From Aestuariivita sp. (GTDB lineage Bacteria > Pseudomonadota > Alphaproteobacteria > Rhodobacterales > Rhodobacteraceae), in the NCBI GenBank assembly GCA_018401465.1, contig JAGYKE010000004.1, positions 744,001 through 808,000 on the forward strand: DNA of 64,000 nt, in the 5' to 3' direction. Every line of letters starts with the position of its first letter. The first letter of the stretch is position 1. Below the pieces are notes generated by a model. That model worked only from the letters and a program-made list of their open reading frames with translations. It made no database searches and had not been told where the DNA came from. Positions 62,608 through 64,000 of the stretch are shown piece by piece. Position numbers and translations under genes: made by a program.

Positions 62608-63772
62608 GCCAACGCGCCGCGGCCCGGCCTGCCTGCAGGCCGGTCGCGAAACACGCGGTCAGGAGGTAGCCGCCCGTCGGTGCCTCCCAATCCAGCATCT
62701 CCCCGGCGCAGAACGTGCCGGGGATTGCCTTCAGCATCAGCCCGTCATCCAGCGCGCCAAGCGCCACGCCCCCGGCGGTGGAAATCGCGCCGTCCATCGG
62801 CGCGAGGCCCCGGTGCGGGACGGACAGCGCCTTGAGCGTTGCGGCCAGTGCGGCGGGGTCGCGCGGCAGGGGGCGGCCAAGCTCCTGCGCGAGCGCCAGC
62901 GAAACGGGCGGCAGGCGCAGCCGCTTGCGCAGATGGGTGGTCAGGCTGTCCTTGCCCTGACCCGCCAGCCTTGCGGCAAGGGCCGTTTCGTCCAGATCGG
63001 GGCACAGGTCGACGGTCATCGCAGCCCCTTCCCGGATCGCGGGCGACAGGGGATAGACGCCGCCCCCCTCCAGCCCGCTGGCGGTCAGCACCGCCTCGCC
63101 GCGCGATGTGACGTCGCCCGCCCGGAACGCCATCGCCTTGAGCGGCGCACCGAACTGCGGCGCCATATGCGCCGACCAGGGCACCACGATCCCCGCATTG
63201 GCGGCGCCGAAAGGCGTGACCGGGACGCCGCGCGCGCGCAGGATATCCGCCCAGGCCCCGTCCGATCCCAGCCGCGCCCAGCTTGCCCCGCCCAGCGCAA
63301 GGATAGTGGCGTCGGGCGTGACGCGTTCCGTCCCGCCGGGCGTGTCGAAGACCAGCGCGTCGCCGTCCCAGCCCGCCCAGCGCCAGCGCGTGCGGAAGAC
63401 AACGCCCTGCCCCGACAACTGCGCCAGCCATGCCCGCAAGAGCGGCGAGGCCTTCATCGCCACCGGAAAGACCCGGCCGGTGGACCCGGTGAAGACGGGT
63501 TGTCCCAGCCCATCGGCCCAGGCCTTCACCGCATCGGGGCCGAATTCCGCCAGCATCGCGGCCAGCCTGTCCGCCGCCCCGCCATAGGCCGCGGCGAAGG
63601 CGTCTGCCGCTTCGTCCTTCGTCAGGTTCAGTCCCGACTTGCCCGCCATCAGGAACTTGCGCCCGATCGACGGCTTGCCCTCGGCCACCGTCACCGCATG
63701 GCCCGCGTCAGTCAGCGCCTGCGCCGCCATCAGCCCCGCCGGGCCGCCGCCGATCACCCATGCCGTGGCCAT
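62585..63772 (-). CDS. BaiN/HI0933-type NAD(P)/FAD-dependent oxidoreductase
   Basis: This 395-residue flavoprotein has the Rossmann start WVIGGGPAGLMAAQALTDAG, the family motif GRKFLMAGKSGLNLT near residue 37, ILALGGASWARLGSDGAW in the middle and TFCAGEMLDWEAPTGGYLL at the C-terminus. Members of this family (TIGR03862 type) have no proven role in most bacteria. It is divergent from the HNH gene. Confidence 0.9.
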   Translation of the reverse strand: MATAWVIGGGPAGLMAAQALTDAGHAVTVAEGKPSIGRKFLMAGKSGLNLTKDEAADAFAAAYGGAADRLAAMLAEFGPDAVKAWADGLGQPVFTGSTGRVFPVAMKASPLLRAWLAQLSGQGVVFRTRWRWAGWDGDALVFDTPGGTERVTPDATILALGGASWARLGSDGAWADILRARGVPVTPFGAANAGIVVPWSAHMAPQFGAPLKAMAFRAGDVTSRGEAVLTASGLEGGGVYPLSPAIREGAAMTVDLCPDLDETALAARLAGQGKDSLTTHLRKRLRLPPVSLALAQELGRPLPRDPAALAATLKALSVPHRGLAPMDGAISTAGGVALGALDDGLMLKAIPGTFCAGEMLDWEAPTGGYLLTACFATGLQAGRAAARWLRTDPPS

Positions 63773-63819
63773 GCGCGCCCCCTTGAAACCCCGACCCCGC
63801 GAAGCACCTCAATGCCGCG

Positions 63820-64000
63820 ATGATGGACCAGCCGCAAGACGATCCCCTCTGCCCGCTCTGCCTGCGCCCGATCCCGCCGGGCGCGCCGCAAAGCCTGCAC
63901 CACCTGATCCCGAAGCTGAAGGGCGGCAAGGGCGGGCCTGTCGTGCTCATGCACCACATCTGCCACCGCGAAATCCACGCCACTCTGACCGAGGCCGAGC
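63820..64000 (+). CDS. HNH endonuclease family protein, 3' end cut off by the window edge
   Basis: Sixty residues are visible from ATG 63820 (ATG 63823 also possible). The sequence has a zinc-knuckle CPLCLRPIPPG, then SLHHLIPKLKGGKGGPVVLM and HICHREIHA, the HNH motif with its conserved His and CxxC pairs. Small cytoplasmic HNH proteins of this type are common in the group; a DNA-nicking role is presumed. It has no neighbouring restriction genes in view. Confidence 0.85.
   Translation, partial: MMDQPQDDPLCPLCLRPIPPGAPQSLHHLIPKLKGGKGGPVVLMHHICHREIHATLTEAE

Noticed and set aside
1-64000. tRNA, rRNA, insertion sequence or prophage genes
   Set aside because: Gaps between genes are short and none showed a cloverleaf, rRNA segment, transposase, integrase or phage structural gene.

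Overview
The window looks like chromosomal DNA of a marine-type Rhodobacteraceae (Roseobacter-group) alphaproteobacterium. The GC content is high, coding density is about 95 percent, and the gene content is typical of the group: a dimethylglycine/sarcosine dehydrogenase-type betaine module, a DUF3035 lipoprotein followed by an M16 peptidase pair, lspA-purH-heparinase-rsmB, an alphaproteobacterial GAACN7GAAC SOS box, and a Rhodobacter-type porin. The species cannot be named from sequence alone. I see no rRNA, tRNA, CRISPR array, insertion sequence or prophage.

Layout. 1-4254: a truncated gamma-glutamyltransferase, an anti-sigma factor/antagonist pair, a thiolase and a free-methionine sulfoxide reductase. 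4184-10784: a betaine-type demethylation operon (XRE-cupin regulator, flavin demethylase, homocysteine methyltransferase, second flavin demethylase) behind a double palindromic operator. 10796-16536: rarD, rluA, a fucosyltransferase, an aldehyde dehydrogenase, a low-GC methyltransferase and a GT25 glycosyltransferase. 16645-25085: translation and RNA-decay genes on the minus strand in the order rbfA, truB, rpsO, pnp, with unrelated genes interspersed. 25172-36910: dapB, a secreted protein, an SDH assembly factor, rsmB, heparinase, purH, lspA, a BamF-like lipoprotein, an M16 pair, and imuB with an SOS box. 36979-41368: ccdAB, a Na/Ca exchanger, a DUF3179 protein and a GntP permease. 41444-47595: a phenylacetate (paa) cluster with divergent paaZ and paaI-paaJ-paaK-tetR, plus a GNAT enzyme. 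47666-51328: Trm112, a Lon-N protein, thioredoxin-TPR, xthA and an MECR-like reductase. 51405-51614: two tandem small-RNA units. 51625-57158: an OmpR-type regulator, ribA, an L,D-transpeptidase, a PEBP-like protein, a YggS protein, a porin and a DUF3576 lipoprotein. 57230-61317: leuS-lptE-holA. 61314-64000: brnTA, a GST, a BaiN-type flavoprotein and a truncated HNH nuclease.

The strongest non-coding signal is the pair of tandem RNA units on the minus strand between the response regulator and the MECR-like gene. Each has a 5' hairpin with an 8-nt loop, an identical 16-nt linker carrying a CCUCCC anti-Shine-Dalgarno sequence, and an intrinsic terminator with six T. The stems differ in sequence between the copies but keep pairing, which is internal covariation. 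The distal copy has an FNR/CRP-type box (TTGA-N6-TCAA) and a possible -10 upstream of it. Other regulatory signals link genes to regulators: an SOS box at imuB, a LacI/cre-like palindrome at the porin, CCGACC-N4-GGTC sites at both the paa cluster and an aldehyde dehydrogenase, and an operator overlapping the brnTA promoter.
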